A DNA stretch of 64,000 bases from an uncultured Eubacteriales bacterium. Its GTDB lineage: Bacteria > Bacillota > Clostridia > Christensenellales > Borkfalkiaceae. A program made the translations under genes and the position numbers. The notes below the pieces were generated by a model that worked only from the letters and a program-made list of their open reading frames with translations, made no database searches and was not told the DNA's origin. The stretch is from NCBI GenBank assembly GCA_902465495.1, contig CABQND010000002.1:1-64000 (forward strand). Direction: 5' to 3'. This document shows, in pieces, positions 1-9,587 of the stretch (position 1 is the first letter of the stretch; each line of letters opens with the position of its first letter).

Positions 1-1
1 C

Positions 2-559
2 GCCTCCATCCCGGCGCGGTGCATGGAGCACCAAAGGGAGTTCTCGACCGTGTCGGTCATGGGAGCCCAGTCGGCGGGGGCGGTGGCGGCGGCGTTCGTG
101 ATGTCTCCGGCGAATGCTGTGAAAGCCGGTGCTCTGTGTATTCCGGAAGGAAGCCGTTTGCGTAAAGATCTGGATTGGGCGTTTTCTTTTGAAGGAAAAT
201 TGCAAGGATATGCACATGCACGTGCTTTATTGGATGAGCGGTTTGCGGGAATGCATTGTGTACACGTTGAAAACAATATGTGTGCGGTTGTTTTCGCGAT
301 TTTTCTGGGAGCGGGAGATTTTACCCGAACGATCTCACAGTCAGTGGCGATGGGGATGGACAATGATTGTAATGCGGCGACTGTGGGGAGTATAGTCGGG
401 GCGCATGTTGGCATTGACGGGATTGCGCGGCATTGGTATAAATCTTTTGGCGACAGTGTTCGGACTTATCTTCGAGGTTATGCAGAAATATCGATTGAAA
501 AATGCGTGCAGACATTTCAAGAAATATTTAAAAAAATACAGGGGAGGGTGAAAAGATGA
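2..559 (+). CDS. ADP-ribosylglycohydrolase-fold protein, C-terminal part (5' end outside window)
   Basis: The reading frame is open from base 2, so the N-terminus lies upstream of the window and 185 residues are visible. The segment GMDNDCNAAT is the second metal-binding motif of the ADP-ribosylglycohydrolase (ARH/DraG) fold, in which canonical members have GGDTDT; the Asp-x-Asp pair is kept and Thr is replaced by Asn/Cys. The fold binds two divalent metals and cleaves N- or O-glycosidic bonds of ADP-ribose, but members inside polysaccharide loci probably act on other sugars (inference). The C-terminus is a Lys/Arg-rich helix with no anchor. The stop overlaps the next start by 4 bp (ATGA at 556), so the two paralogues are translationally coupled. 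Confidence 0.75.
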   Translation, partial: ASIPARCMEHQREFSTVSVMGAQSAGAVAAAFVMSPANAVKAGALCIPEGSRLRKDLDWAFSFEGKLQGYAHARALLDERFAGMHCVHVENNMCAVVFAIFLGAGDFTRTISQSVAMGMDNDCNAATVGSIVGAHVGIDGIARHWYKSFGDSVRTYLRGYAEISIEKCVQTFQEIFKKIQGRVKR

Positions 560-2650
560 ACATAAGGAAAGCGTGGGGAGCATTTGCGCTTGCGGCGGTA
601 ATGTTGTTGGGGACCGCCTCTCCGGCGGTGCAATGGCGCAGTGTCGGCGCGGCACCAAAGAGCATTTCCTATGAATCGCTTACAGACAAGATCGAAGGCG
701 GCTGGATGGGCGCGCTTTGGGCAAACTTTACGGGGCTGCCTTCGGAGTTTCAATATATTGGTTCGCCTGGGGCAGATTCGCAGTTTGAATGGGTAGTCAG
801 TGATGTATATTGCACGGATGACGATACGAGCATGGAGTATACGTTTCTCCACATGATGGAGGTTTACGGTGCGAATGATATAACCTATGCAGACATGCCG
901 GCGGAATGGATCTATCATTTTCAAGATTATATCTGGGAAGGCAATTATAATGCGCGTCAGCTGATGTTACAGGGAGTTTTGCCTCCGGAAACAGGCAAGG
1001 CGGGATTTAATGCGACGCCCGAGGCAATCGATGCGCAAATTGAGTGCGAAATTTTCGGGATGATCACACCGGGGATGCTGGAAAATGCATATGGCCGTAC
1101 CAAATGGTGGATGGCTGCCGTGGGCGACGGGGATGTATTGAAAAATGCGGCTTTTTATGCAATGCTTTGTTCAAGTGCTTTTTTCAGTGACGATATATAT
1201 GCCTCTTTGGATGAGGTACGCTCCTATTTTCCTGATTCGACGGAAACTGCGCAGGTATACGACCGTGTATTGTCGTTATATAAGAGTGAACCTGATTGGC
1301 GTGCGGCACGGCAATATCTGCACGGCATGTATTGGAACGGGTATTCTTTGGATTGCCGCATAAATTTTGCGGCGACGCTATTAGCACTTTTGTATGGCGG
1401 AGGTGATTACGAGCAAACGGTAAAAATTCGGTGTGCTTGCCGGCTATGATAATGACTGCAACGCGGCGACGGCGGCAACGATCCTTGGAATCATGCTCGG
1501 GTATGATGCTTTGCCTGCGAATTTGAAAGCGCAGTCGGGTACATATTATCGGAATACCAATCGGCCCGGACTTGCAAGCAATACGATTGAAGAGATTGCG
1601 GAGCGTATAGCTGCGCAGGCCGAGGAGGTCATTCTTGATGCAGGCGGGTTAAAAAACGGAAACGAATATGTTATTTACGATGTGCCTTTTGTCCCCGCAA
1701 CGTCGGATGAAGGATATACGCGAGCAGTTCCTTCCACGGATGAATCTTGGTCGTTTGAAGGCATGACAGCATTTTACAATCCCGATTATATGAACGAGGA
1801 AGGGAGGGGCACGACGCGTAAAGGCGACTACGCGGAGGTGCGTTTTGAAGGGGATATGATAGAGATCATATCATCCACTTCGATCAACGGCGGAAGTTTT
1901 TCGATTACGGTGGACGGCAAAGAATATGGAACGGTCAGTTTGCGTGCAGAAGAAACGTTTACGGCGGGCAAGGCGATTGCGATGGCGTATGGTCAGACAT
2001 TGCGTAAGCTGCGCGGCTTGGGAGAGGGTGAACATGTGTTGCGGCTGACGGCGCAGGAAGACGGAAAATGGCACAGCATTGATCATATTCGCGTGAAATG
2101 TACAGAAGATGAATATTACGCATCGGAAGGGTTGAACTATGCGCGTACAGCAGCCGCGACGCCGATTTGTTCGGTAGAAGCGCCTTTGGGTACGGGGGCA
2201 GGCGGCGGAGGAATCGGCGTTATTCGTGACGGGATGTACTGGAAATCGGGCGACCATTCTTCGGGTCAATATGACACGTATCTCGGAAAGATGACGGACG
2301 GAACCAATTATCCGAAAGACTTTGAGGATTATGTCGGTTATATGTTTGACCGTACGCTTGTTTTAAATAAACTTGTATTCAATGAGGGCGGACATTGGGG
2401 TACGGATGGCGGTTGGTTCAACAACGGCATAATGCGCGTGGAAGTTTATACGGACGGCGAATGGACAGAGGTCGAGACAAAGGTTACTCCTGCGTATCCT
2501 GCGGATAACGGCGTATCTGATGGCGGCGGGATCTATGTATTCACATTTGAAGGCATACGCGCTGAAGGAATTCGACTGATCGGTGAAGCAGGAGGCACAT
2601 GCAAGATCATATCTTGTGGCGAGCTGGAAGTATACGGAGGTGCGCAGTAA
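556..2650 (+). pseudogene. Secreted ADP-ribosylglycohydrolase-fold protein with C-terminal binding modules, frameshifted at an A5 tract
   Basis: Two overlapping frames form one gene. Frame 1 (556-1449) has a signal peptide and the first ARH metal motif CTDDDTSM. It loses the fold at about 1422-1426, where five A's occur. Removing one A joins it to the second frame (to 2650) and restores TVKFGVLAGYDNDCNAAT, matching the second motif of the paralogue at 2-559. Downstream are about 130 residues of a beta-rich module (positions 1750-2110) and a discoidin-like (F5/8 type C) module (2200-2640); both recur in the next gene. The intact product would be about 697 residues and secreted. Its role is probably hydrolysis of a glycosidic bond in an extracellular glycan, inferred from fold and neighbours. 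Whether the shift is real or an assembly error cannot be told here. Confidence 0.75.
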
Positions 2651-2651
2651 T

Positions 2652-3866
2652 ATGAAGAGAGTTTGGAAGATTGCGGCGGCGGCAATGGCTTTGACGCTTG
2701 CGGCGGGAGTATCTGCGGCGGTAAGCGTAGCAGCAGAGACGCCTGTACAGCATTATTACCGTATGGTGGAAACAGATGCGGAAGGCTGGACGTGGGAAGG
2801 TTTTTCGCTCATTGAAAATGATAAGGCATCACGAAATTGGGAGCACGGTACATATTCGGCCGGAGCAACAGGTGAATACCGTTTTAAAGGGAAGGCTTTG
2901 GAGATCGTCGGATGTCTCAGTCCGTCGGGCGGCAGCCTTTCCGTGGAAATTGACGGCGTGGACAAAGGCAGTATTTCATTGCATTCGGATGAAACTCGAT
3001 ACCGCGCTGTACTTGGTTCGTATGACGGGTTGACCGAGGATTGGCATACCGTTCGTCTGATATCTGAGGAAGAGGGAAAATGGCATGCCGTGGACGGAAT
3101 TCGAGTGGACATGCCCAAAGATGTTTATATAGCAAATTATAATCTTGCACTCGTTGGTGATATCATCTGTTCGGTGCCCGAACCGACGGGCGGCGGAAAC
3201 CGCGATCTGAATGTTGTACGAAACGAAAAGATCTATCCGGTCGGGACGACGGGAGCAGGGCCTGCGCAATATGATTCTTTCTGCGGAAGCGGAAGAGGAT
3301 ATTTCTACATGGGATATTCTTTTGCGGAAGAATTGCCTTTTTCAAAGCTCGTGTTCCAGGAAGGGGATACGTGGTTTGACGGGGGGTGGTTTGCAGAGGG
3401 AGATATCAAGGTGCAAGTGCGTTGCGGAGGAACTTGGACAGACGTGGAATTGACGGCGCCTGTGGGATATCCTGTTTCGGATTCAAGGGAAGATTTCGGA
3501 CAAAGTTGTGAAATATATACATTTTCTTTTGAAGAGACGAAGGGCGATGCAATCCGGCTGATCGGGATGACGGGCGGAACGAGCAATTTTGTGTCGATAT
3601 CACAGATCGAGGTATATGCGTACGGAGATACGCAAACTCTTGCAGAGGGATATGATTATCGCAAGGCGACGGTATATGAATTGCAGGAGAATCATCCTTC
3701 ACAGCCGGAAGATCCGAACGAAAACGGACAGGATCGGGAGCCGCCGCAGGAGAACGGTGACAACACGGGGCTGATTGTGGGACTAAGTATCGGAGGGGCA
3801 GTCGTTGTGGCAGGTGCAGTGACAGGCGGCGTGCTGCTCTATAAGAGGAAAAAGAAAACGCAGTAG
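2652..3866 (+). CDS. Membrane-anchored surface protein with two binding modules
   Basis: 404 residues. ATG 2652 is preceded by CGGAGG (2635-2640), one base after the previous stop; longer in-frame starts lie inside the upstream gene. A signal peptide (residues 1-28, ending near VAAET) is followed by a beta-sandwich module (about 35-155, with IDGVDKGSISL and GKWHAVDGIRVD) and a discoidin-like module (about 200-335). A Pro/Glu-rich linker leads to one transmembrane helix and the tail LYKRKKKTQ. No LPXTG sorting motif is present, so it is held by the membrane. The two modules are the non-catalytic half of the gene before it, so this is likely a surface glycan-binding partner of that enzyme (inference). 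No catalytic residues are recognised. Confidence 0.7.
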   Translation: MKRVWKIAAAAMALTLAAGVSAAVSVAAETPVQHYYRMVETDAEGWTWEGFSLIENDKASRNWEHGTYSAGATGEYRFKGKALEIVGCLSPSGGSLSVEIDGVDKGSISLHSDETRYRAVLGSYDGLTEDWHTVRLISEEEGKWHAVDGIRVDMPKDVYIANYNLALVGDIICSVPEPTGGGNRDLNVVRNEKIYPVGTTGAGPAQYDSFCGSGRGYFYMGYSFAEELPFSKLVFQEGDTWFDGGWFAEGDIKVQVRCGGTWTDVELTAPVGYPVSDSREDFGQSCEIYTFSFEETKGDAIRLIGMTGGTSNFVSISQIEVYAYGDTQTLAEGYDYRKATVYELQENHPSQPEDPNENGQDREPPQENGDNTGLIVGLSIGGAVVVAGAVTGGVLLYKRKKKTQ

Positions 3867-3889
3867 ATTTGAAAAGGGGGATCACGACA

Positions 3890-6800
3890 GTGAGAGAAAG
3901 GACAATACGTCGTATGTTGGCGGTGCTATGCATCGCCGCCGCGGCATTTTTGATTGCAGCGCTTTTGCCTCTGTTTGCGCCGCGCGCGGCGCATGCGGAG
4001 ATGACTTTGCTCCCGTTCGGGGCGGAGAACTGGACGCAGGAGAGCGGTGCACAAGTCGCGGAAAGCGCTTCGCTCAGCGCAGATCAGACACGCGATGCGG
4101 GAGAAAACAAGCTTCTTCTGCATACGAAAGAAATTTATTCGGATTTTCATCTGCAATATACTTTCCAATATGCGAGCTCTGCGCAGGCCGAACCGTGGCT
4201 CGGCTATTCGGGTGTGCTTTTGCACGGTAGCGGCTCCGGCGCAGACGGATACTATATTGGCTTTTATGCTTGGGACGGAAATCTTTGGTGTTCGACCGGA
4301 TATTACCGTGAAGGAGTGTTTCATCATCTGAATGGAGTAGATGCGGGCTGGGTAGGCGCAGGATTGAACGAAAATATCGTTGACGTATACGTCAAAGACA
4401 GCCATATCAATGTTTTGATCAACGGATGGCTTTTTCAAAACGCACCGATGCCGTACACGGAAAGCGGCGTTATTTCGGTTTTATCGGACGGTATAACGGG
4501 CACCTACAAAGATTTTGCAATTGAAACATTGGATTCATCTTTTGACATTTCTTCCAAGCTTATTCGCGCGAATTGGAATGGAAGCAATATTGCAGGAGAC
4601 ATGTATTACTGGAACAGTGCGGGACTGGACCATACATTCCGCATGCGACTTCCCGATTCCACGGAAGGAGTACAAGAATACTGGCTTGCTCGCCGTTCTA
4701 AGATTTCGGATTCGAATCAAACAGTCGATGTGTATGTGGATACGGGTGCGACGCTTACGCTTGCTGACGAATGGACAAATAAAGCAGCGACCTGGGGCGA
4801 TGCAGTCAATTACTGTACGCACGGGAATTCTATGTTCGGACTCAACATGGTCGAAATTCCCGTATCAGCTTTTGAAAGCGTGCAAGCGGGGGCGCAGGTC
4901 GGTTTTTATATTGACAAGAATGTTGTGGGATGGTATTCCGCCGCGGAATATTGGTTGCTGTATAAGGATGCAGATGGCATATTGCGTGTAGCAGATTATA
5001 TGGACATGGCGTACAGTTTTGACACGGCGGCACATTCGTTGGAATTTGACGCGACGGAAGGCGGAGAGAAAGGATTTCATTTTGTTTGTCAAGCGAACGG
5101 TGTGATCACTTCGCATCGTCGCGGACAGGAATTTGCGATTGCCAAGACGCCGGACCTTTACAAAATAAAAGATATCGAGCACACTTTTGCCGTAGAAGAT
5201 GGTGAAATGACGTTTGATGCATCCGAATATGTCCGTCTTGTCGAAAACCATACAGGATGTAAACTTGTATTCGTAGTGGACGGTGGTTTGGAGAGTGATG
5301 CGCTTATTCTTCCGCCCGCGACGAAGACCGGCACAATACTTGTACGCTGTATTCCGGACGGAAGTTCCAATGATAATAGCGGAGCGATCTTCTTTGAAGG
5401 GATCGAAGTTGAGCTTGGGTATTCAACTGTTTTGGAAGAGCCGGACGCATATCTTATTATGACATCCGATCCTGTGCTGTATTCCATAGCGGAGGGTCAG
5501 AAAGCCGATCTTAGGGAATATGTTCGTACGAATGTGGACGGCGAGTGGAGTTTGAAAGTTGGCGGGGAAACGTTGAGCGGCAGCGAATATACTCTTCCTC
5601 GTACAGATACCCAAGAAGATGTTGTGCTTACCGTGCAGCCTGCTGAGGGAGAAGCTCTTTCGGTGACGTTGCATGTAAACGTGCATGCATACGAACTTCC
5701 GCAGACAGTCTCTCTTCCTTTTTATGAAAGCGGTGCACGAGCACCCGGGAAGAACTGGCTGTCACTGTATGGAACTGTTTCCGTCGCAGGCAATGATTGG
5801 GTAGCGCAAGCAGATGCGCCGTGGGGCGTGCTTGTCGATCTTGGGACGGACAGTTATGCGTTCCAGACAGTAACGAATGCCGGTGCAGGCAATATGGACA
5901 AGAGCCGTTACGGATTTTTACTGCATGCAGATATCGGCGTACATGGCTTGTCAGGACTTCTCATCGGATTGGAATATAAGCAATCATTGGGCGCTCTGTA
6001 TTGTTCGGCGGGGTGGTTGAATCAAGGAAAGTATACCGCACTTTCTGATTACGATGCATATTTTGACGTTGCCGAAGATTATTTTGTAAAATTTATCAGT
6101 AACGGATCGTTTGTTGAGCTTTTTATAAACGGATACCGTGTTTTTACGGTAATGGATAAGTATAACGCGGGCGGAAAGATCGCCATTCTCAACGACGGGA
6201 ATGATGCGACATACAGTGATATCCGTGCAGTCGCGTTTCATGACGATATTGCGGATTATGTATTTCGCAGTGATTGGAGCGGGTCGGACACTTTTTCAAA
6301 GATGGCGTCTTGGACGCAGCCTTTCACGGTGACGTTTTCTCTTCCTGACATCGCCGAGGCTGAAAATTTCCGGCTTGTGCGCAGAACATCTTTTTTTGAA
6401 GGGACACAGGCTGCGCAGGTGAGTGCGGACGAAAACTACGGCACTTGGAGCTTGCCGGACAATGGACGCGATCACGGCGACAGTATTTTCAAATTGAACG
6501 GATTCATGCCGCAAGGTGACAGTATAACCGTTACCATTACTCCGGAAAATACCTTTAAAGCCTCGTATATGTGGCTTATTTATGAAAAGGACGGAGTGGA
6601 TTATATTGCAGACAGTGTGTATTTCGGGCACGAAGCAGATGTCGCGGCACATGATGTTGCAATCGAAATGCTTTCGGGAAGCGATAAGCGTTTTGTGCAT
6701 AATTCCAATGCGATGCTTCTGACGTTTGCGCCGGGAGAGCAGGCGGTATTTGCGCGTGAAGTAAGCGTGGTCAATAGTATGCAGGCAAAGAGTTGGGCGG

Positions 6801-8434
6801 ACAAAAACGTGAGCGCTTCGCTCAGTCTGCCGTATCGTCTGTATTTGCCGGAAGGATATGACCAATCTCGTGAATATCCCATGGTCGTATTCCTGCACGG
6901 AGCAGGTGAACGAGGAAGTGACAATTCTTTGCAGATCACGGGCTCGGTGATGGGCACGGAATTATTGTTTGATCGCATTATTCTTGGTGAATACTCCGAT
7001 GATTTTATTATAGTTGCGCCGCAGTGCCCTGCGAATATGCGTTGGGTGGAGCGCGATTGGACAAGCGGTGCGTACGATTTTGGAAAAACGGAGCAGTCTG
7101 TTGTTTCGCAGATGGTGCAGTCTCTTATCTATAATGAAATATTGGAAAAGTATTCGGTGGATCGTTCGCGCGTGTATGGAGTCGGGCTTTCGATGGGGGG
7201 ATTCGGGATCATGGATCTTGCGGCGCGCAATCCGGGACTGTTTGCGGCGATCGTGAATTGTGCCGGCGGCGCAGATGCATCCGTATTTGAGCTTTTCGAC
7301 AGGACAGCGGTGCGTGCATACCACAGCGAAACGGATACGACAGTAAAGAATGATGAATTGCTTGCGTTCGTTCTTGCGGCGAAGAACGCAGGGCAGGAAG
7401 CGCAGTATTATGAGGTCGCAAATATCGGGCATGCATCTTGGCAGGTCGGGTTTGAAGATGCTGATTTGCTTGTTTGGCTTCTTTCTCATGAAAAAACTTG
7501 GACGGTGCGCACCGAGCTGAATGGCGGAACGCTTCAAGGAAGCATTATGCAGTCGTTTGACAAGGATACGCCGGAAACATCTCTGCCGGAAGCGACGAAA
7601 GAAGGGTACCGTTTCGGAGGCTGGTATCTGGATGCCGAATTTGAACAAGGCATTGAAAGCATCGGCGGAAACCTTGCACGCGATGTTGTGCTGTATGCAA
7701 AGTGGGTCAAGGACGTAACAGTGCAGATTTTCAACGGAGATGAGAAGCTGGATGAACTGACCGTCGAAAACGGTTCTGTGATCGATCTTTCACGGTACAC
7801 TCTCGAGAAAACAGGATATACGTTGTCCGGGTGGACGGACGGTGAAAACGATTATCCGGCAACAGCGAAAGTCACCGTGTCTGAGGATATCGCCTTTACT
7901 GCAACATGGATTCGCAACAATTATACGGTTGAAGTAAAGGATGGCGGGGAAACAATTGGATCTTTGCAGATCGCATACGGTGAGATGTTTTCCTTCGATG
8001 CTCCCGCAAAGACAGGGTATACTTTTGTCGGATTGTATTTGGATGAAGAGTTGACGCAGAAAGCGGAGCTCCCTTATGCAATTACGGCAAATACGGTGCT
8101 GTATGCGAAATATGAAAAGCAGACTTTTACGGTGACGCTGGTATACGGTGAAGATGATAGGCAGAGCAAAACGGTAGCATACGGCGAAATATTTACATTG
8201 CCGGCGGCGGAAAGGGAAGGATATACTTTTAACGGCTGGTATACAGACGCAGAATTTACGCAGAGAGCGGATTCTTTCGAGGTGACGCAAAATATCACGC
8301 TTTACGCTTCCTTTACACAGGAGTCGCAGGGAGGATCTGCCGGGTGCAGCGGATTTGTTGCGGCTGGAACGCCTTTTGCCTTGTGTATTTTGTGCTTGGC
8401 GGGAATGATTTTGCAAAGACGCAAAGATGAATAA
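3890..8434 (+). CDS. Giant surface esterase with duplicated lectin-like domains and InlB repeats
   Basis: 1514 residues. GTG 3890 is preferred to the in-frame TTG 3869 because the RBS AGGGGG (3874-3880) sits 9 bases before it. A signal peptide ends near AAHAEM. Two copies of a roughly 350-residue LamG/DUF1080-like module follow (about 4130-5150 and 5745-6750), sharing a pattern of INGW/INGY, LSDG/LNDG, TYKD/TYSD and YWLLY/MWLIY. Next is an alpha/beta hydrolase of the feruloyl-esterase/PHB-depolymerase type: oxyanion segment FLHGAGERG (about 1000), nucleophile elbow GLSMGGFG (about 1100) and His in NIGHASW (about 1180). Four InlB-type repeats (GYxFxGWY) follow. The C-terminus has a Gly-Cys-Ser motif, one TM helix and LQRRKDE. 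It probably removes acyl or feruloyl groups from a cell-wall glycan at the surface. Confidence 0.75.
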   Translation: MRERTIRRMLAVLCIAAAAFLIAALLPLFAPRAAHAEMTLLPFGAENWTQESGAQVAESASLSADQTRDAGENKLLLHTKEIYSDFHLQYTFQYASSAQAEPWLGYSGVLLHGSGSGADGYYIGFYAWDGNLWCSTGYYREGVFHHLNGVDAGWVGAGLNENIVDVYVKDSHINVLINGWLFQNAPMPYTESGVISVLSDGITGTYKDFAIETLDSSFDISSKLIRANWNGSNIAGDMYYWNSAGLDHTFRMRLPDSTEGVQEYWLARRSKISDSNQTVDVYVDTGATLTLADEWTNKAATWGDAVNYCTHGNSMFGLNMVEIPVSAFESVQAGAQVGFYIDKNVVGWYSAAEYWLLYKDADGILRVADYMDMAYSFDTAAHSLEFDATEGGEKGFHFVCQANGVITSHRRGQEFAIAKTPDLYKIKDIEHTFAVEDGEMTFDASEYVRLVENHTGCKLVFVVDGGLESDALILPPATKTGTILVRCIPDGSSNDNSGAIFFEGIEVELGYSTVLEEPDAYLIMTSDPVLYSIAEGQKADLREYVRTNVDGEWSLKVGGETLSGSEYTLPRTDTQEDVVLTVQPAEGEALSVTLHVNVHAYELPQTVSLPFYESGARAPGKNWLSLYGTVSVAGNDWVAQADAPWGVLVDLGTDSYAFQTVTNAGAGNMDKSRYGFLLHADIGVHGLSGLLIGLEYKQSLGALYCSAGWLNQGKYTALSDYDAYFDVAEDYFVKFISNGSFVELFINGYRVFTVMDKYNAGGKIAILNDGNDATYSDIRAVAFHDDIADYVFRSDWSGSDTFSKMASWTQPFTVTFSLPDIAEAENFRLVRRTSFFEGTQAAQVSADENYGTWSLPDNGRDHGDSIFKLNGFMPQGDSITVTITPENTFKASYMWLIYEKDGVDYIADSVYFGHEADVAAHDVAIEMLSGSDKRFVHNSNAMLLTFAPGEQAVFAREVSVVNSMQAKSWADKNVSASLSLPYRLYLPEGYDQSREYPMVVFLHGAGERGSDNSLQITGSVMGTELLFDRIILGEYSDDFIIVAPQCPANMRWVERDWTSGAYDFGKTEQSVVSQMVQSLIYNEILEKYSVDRSRVYGVGLSMGGFGIMDLAARNPGLFAAIVNCAGGADASVFELFDRTAVRAYHSETDTTVKNDELLAFVLAAKNAGQEAQYYEVANIGHASWQVGFEDADLLVWLLSHEKTWTVRTELNGGTLQGSIMQSFDKDTPETSLPEATKEGYRFGGWYLDAEFEQGIESIGGNLARDVVLYAKWVKDVTVQIFNGDEKLDELTVENGSVIDLSRYTLEKTGYTLSGWTDGENDYPATAKVTVSEDIAFTATWIRNNYTVEVKDGGETIGSLQIAYGEMFSFDAPAKTGYTFVGLYLDEELTQKAELPYAITANTVLYAKYEKQTFTVTLVYGEDDRQSKTVAYGEIFTLPAAEREGYTFNGWYTDAEFTQRADSFEVTQNITLYASFTQESQGGSAGCSGFVAAGTPFALCILCLAGMILQRRKDE

Positions 8435-8439
8435 AATTC

Positions 8440-8488
8440 CATAACATAAAGGCGCCCGCGGATTTTCCGCGGGCGCCTTTATGTTATG
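8440..8488. terminator. 49-bp palindromic bidirectional terminator
   Basis: Two perfect 23-base arms separated by TTT, with an A-rich 5' flank and T-rich 3' flank that are part of the pairing. It closes the operon ending at 8434 and faces the AraC gene ending at 8646. Its central 43 bp recur at 15291-15341. Confidence 0.9.
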
Positions 8489-8645
8489 CGATTTTGTCGG
8501 GTTAAGCTTTTGAAAAAGGATTGGTATAAAGGTATAATCCGTTAAGGTAATTTTCTCTTTCGGGACAGGTATATTTTGTGTGGCGATTAAATCAATTTTT
8601 CTATATTTTGAGGTAGGTTTGGGATGAAAAAGGCGGGCACGACTG

Positions 8646-9431
8646 CTATTTTTTTTCCTGGTTTTTTAATTGGTTGAAGTTCACTCCGAAGTTGCTTTTG
8701 AGCCAGCGGGAAACGTATAATTCGTTTTCAAAGCCGAGAGATGCACATAGCTGAGAAAGTTTAGTATTCGGATTTATTATGCGCAATACTTTTTGTTTTC
8801 GCGCTTCGTTGATATCTTTGGCCGGTGTGGTATTATAAAATTTCCGATAATAAAAAATCGCTCTTGAAGGAGAGAATCCCAGCAAATTGCAATAGCTTTG
8901 GCAATCGTATTTTTGCGGATTTTCGTACATAGTTATGCGTGCTTCGTCAAATTTCTGCTTCAATTCTTTTGAGAAAGAAACTTTCTCGGAAGAATATTTG
9001 TGAATGGAATCGGAAACTTCGCACAGCAGTTGAATGATTTGTGCGTCTAATTTTTTGTCGGAGAGATGATCGGCAGCGTTAAAAGTTTCTTCCATTTGCC
9101 GAAGCAGTTCGGTGATGCGTTTGGCGGAGCGCGTAAAGAGGGGAGTGTTGACGGGAATGTCGAAATCCTGAAGATAGGCAGAGGAGGTGACAGAAAAATC
9201 GAAATAGGAATGATTGAGGCTCCAGTTTTCGGTTTTCCAGTACTGTGGCGCATTGGGTTCAAAAAGAATGATTGAACCGGGGGGATAACTTTTGTAATCG
9301 TAATCGGTTTGCACTAAAACGGATGTATAAAAATAAATGAACAAATAAGTTTCAAAATAATTTTTGTCCCTTTTGCACTTATAATAAGGAGGTTCCGTGA
9401 TTTGAGTGCGGATATGATTGAGAGTAAACAT
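8646..9431 (-). CDS. AraC-family transcriptional regulator
   Basis: 261 residues. The N-terminal 150 residues look like a cupin-type AraC ligand-binding domain (PPGSIILFEPNAPQYW is the usual turn). The last 100 residues hold two helix-turn-helix units; the second ends LCASLGFENELYVSRWLKSN, the AraC signature with the usual Phe-x-x-xxYFSRxFK altered to LYVSRWLK. It diverges from the two lipoprotein genes starting at 9588, with an AT-rich shared promoter region, and probably controls them in response to a sugar. The SD on the minus strand is weak (AAAGAAAAA). A fragment of a close paralogue lies at 60522-60701. Confidence 0.85.
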   Translation of the reverse strand: MFTLNHIRTQITEPPYYKCKRDKNYFETYLFIYFYTSVLVQTDYDYKSYPPGSIILFEPNAPQYWKTENWSLNHSYFDFSVTSSAYLQDFDIPVNTPLFTRSAKRITELLRQMEETFNAADHLSDKKLDAQIIQLLCEVSDSIHKYSSEKVSFSKELKQKFDEARITMYENPQKYDCQSYCNLLGFSPSRAIFYYRKFYNTTPAKDINEARKQKVLRIINPNTKLSQLCASLGFENELYVSRWLKSNFGVNFNQLKNQEKK

Positions 9432-9515
9432 GATTTTTCTTTTTAATTATTACTTTTTTTATAATTATTATAATAAATAAAATAAAAAAAGTAAAGTATA
9501 TTTAAAAAAATATCA

Positions 9516-9544
9516 TTTATTTGAAAAATGATGCATGTTATAAT
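9516..9544 (+). promoter_or_regulatory. Promoter of the two-lipoprotein operon
   Basis: An extended -10 (TGTTATAAT, hexamer TATAAT at 9539-9544) sits 43 bases before the ATG at 9588, with a poor -35 (TTTATT, 9516-9521) at 17-base spacing. A weak -35 fits activation by the divergent AraC regulator. Confidence 0.55.
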
Positions 9545-9587
9545 GAGCGCAAAGGCAGCCATTGAAAAGAAAGGAGGAAAAGGACGT

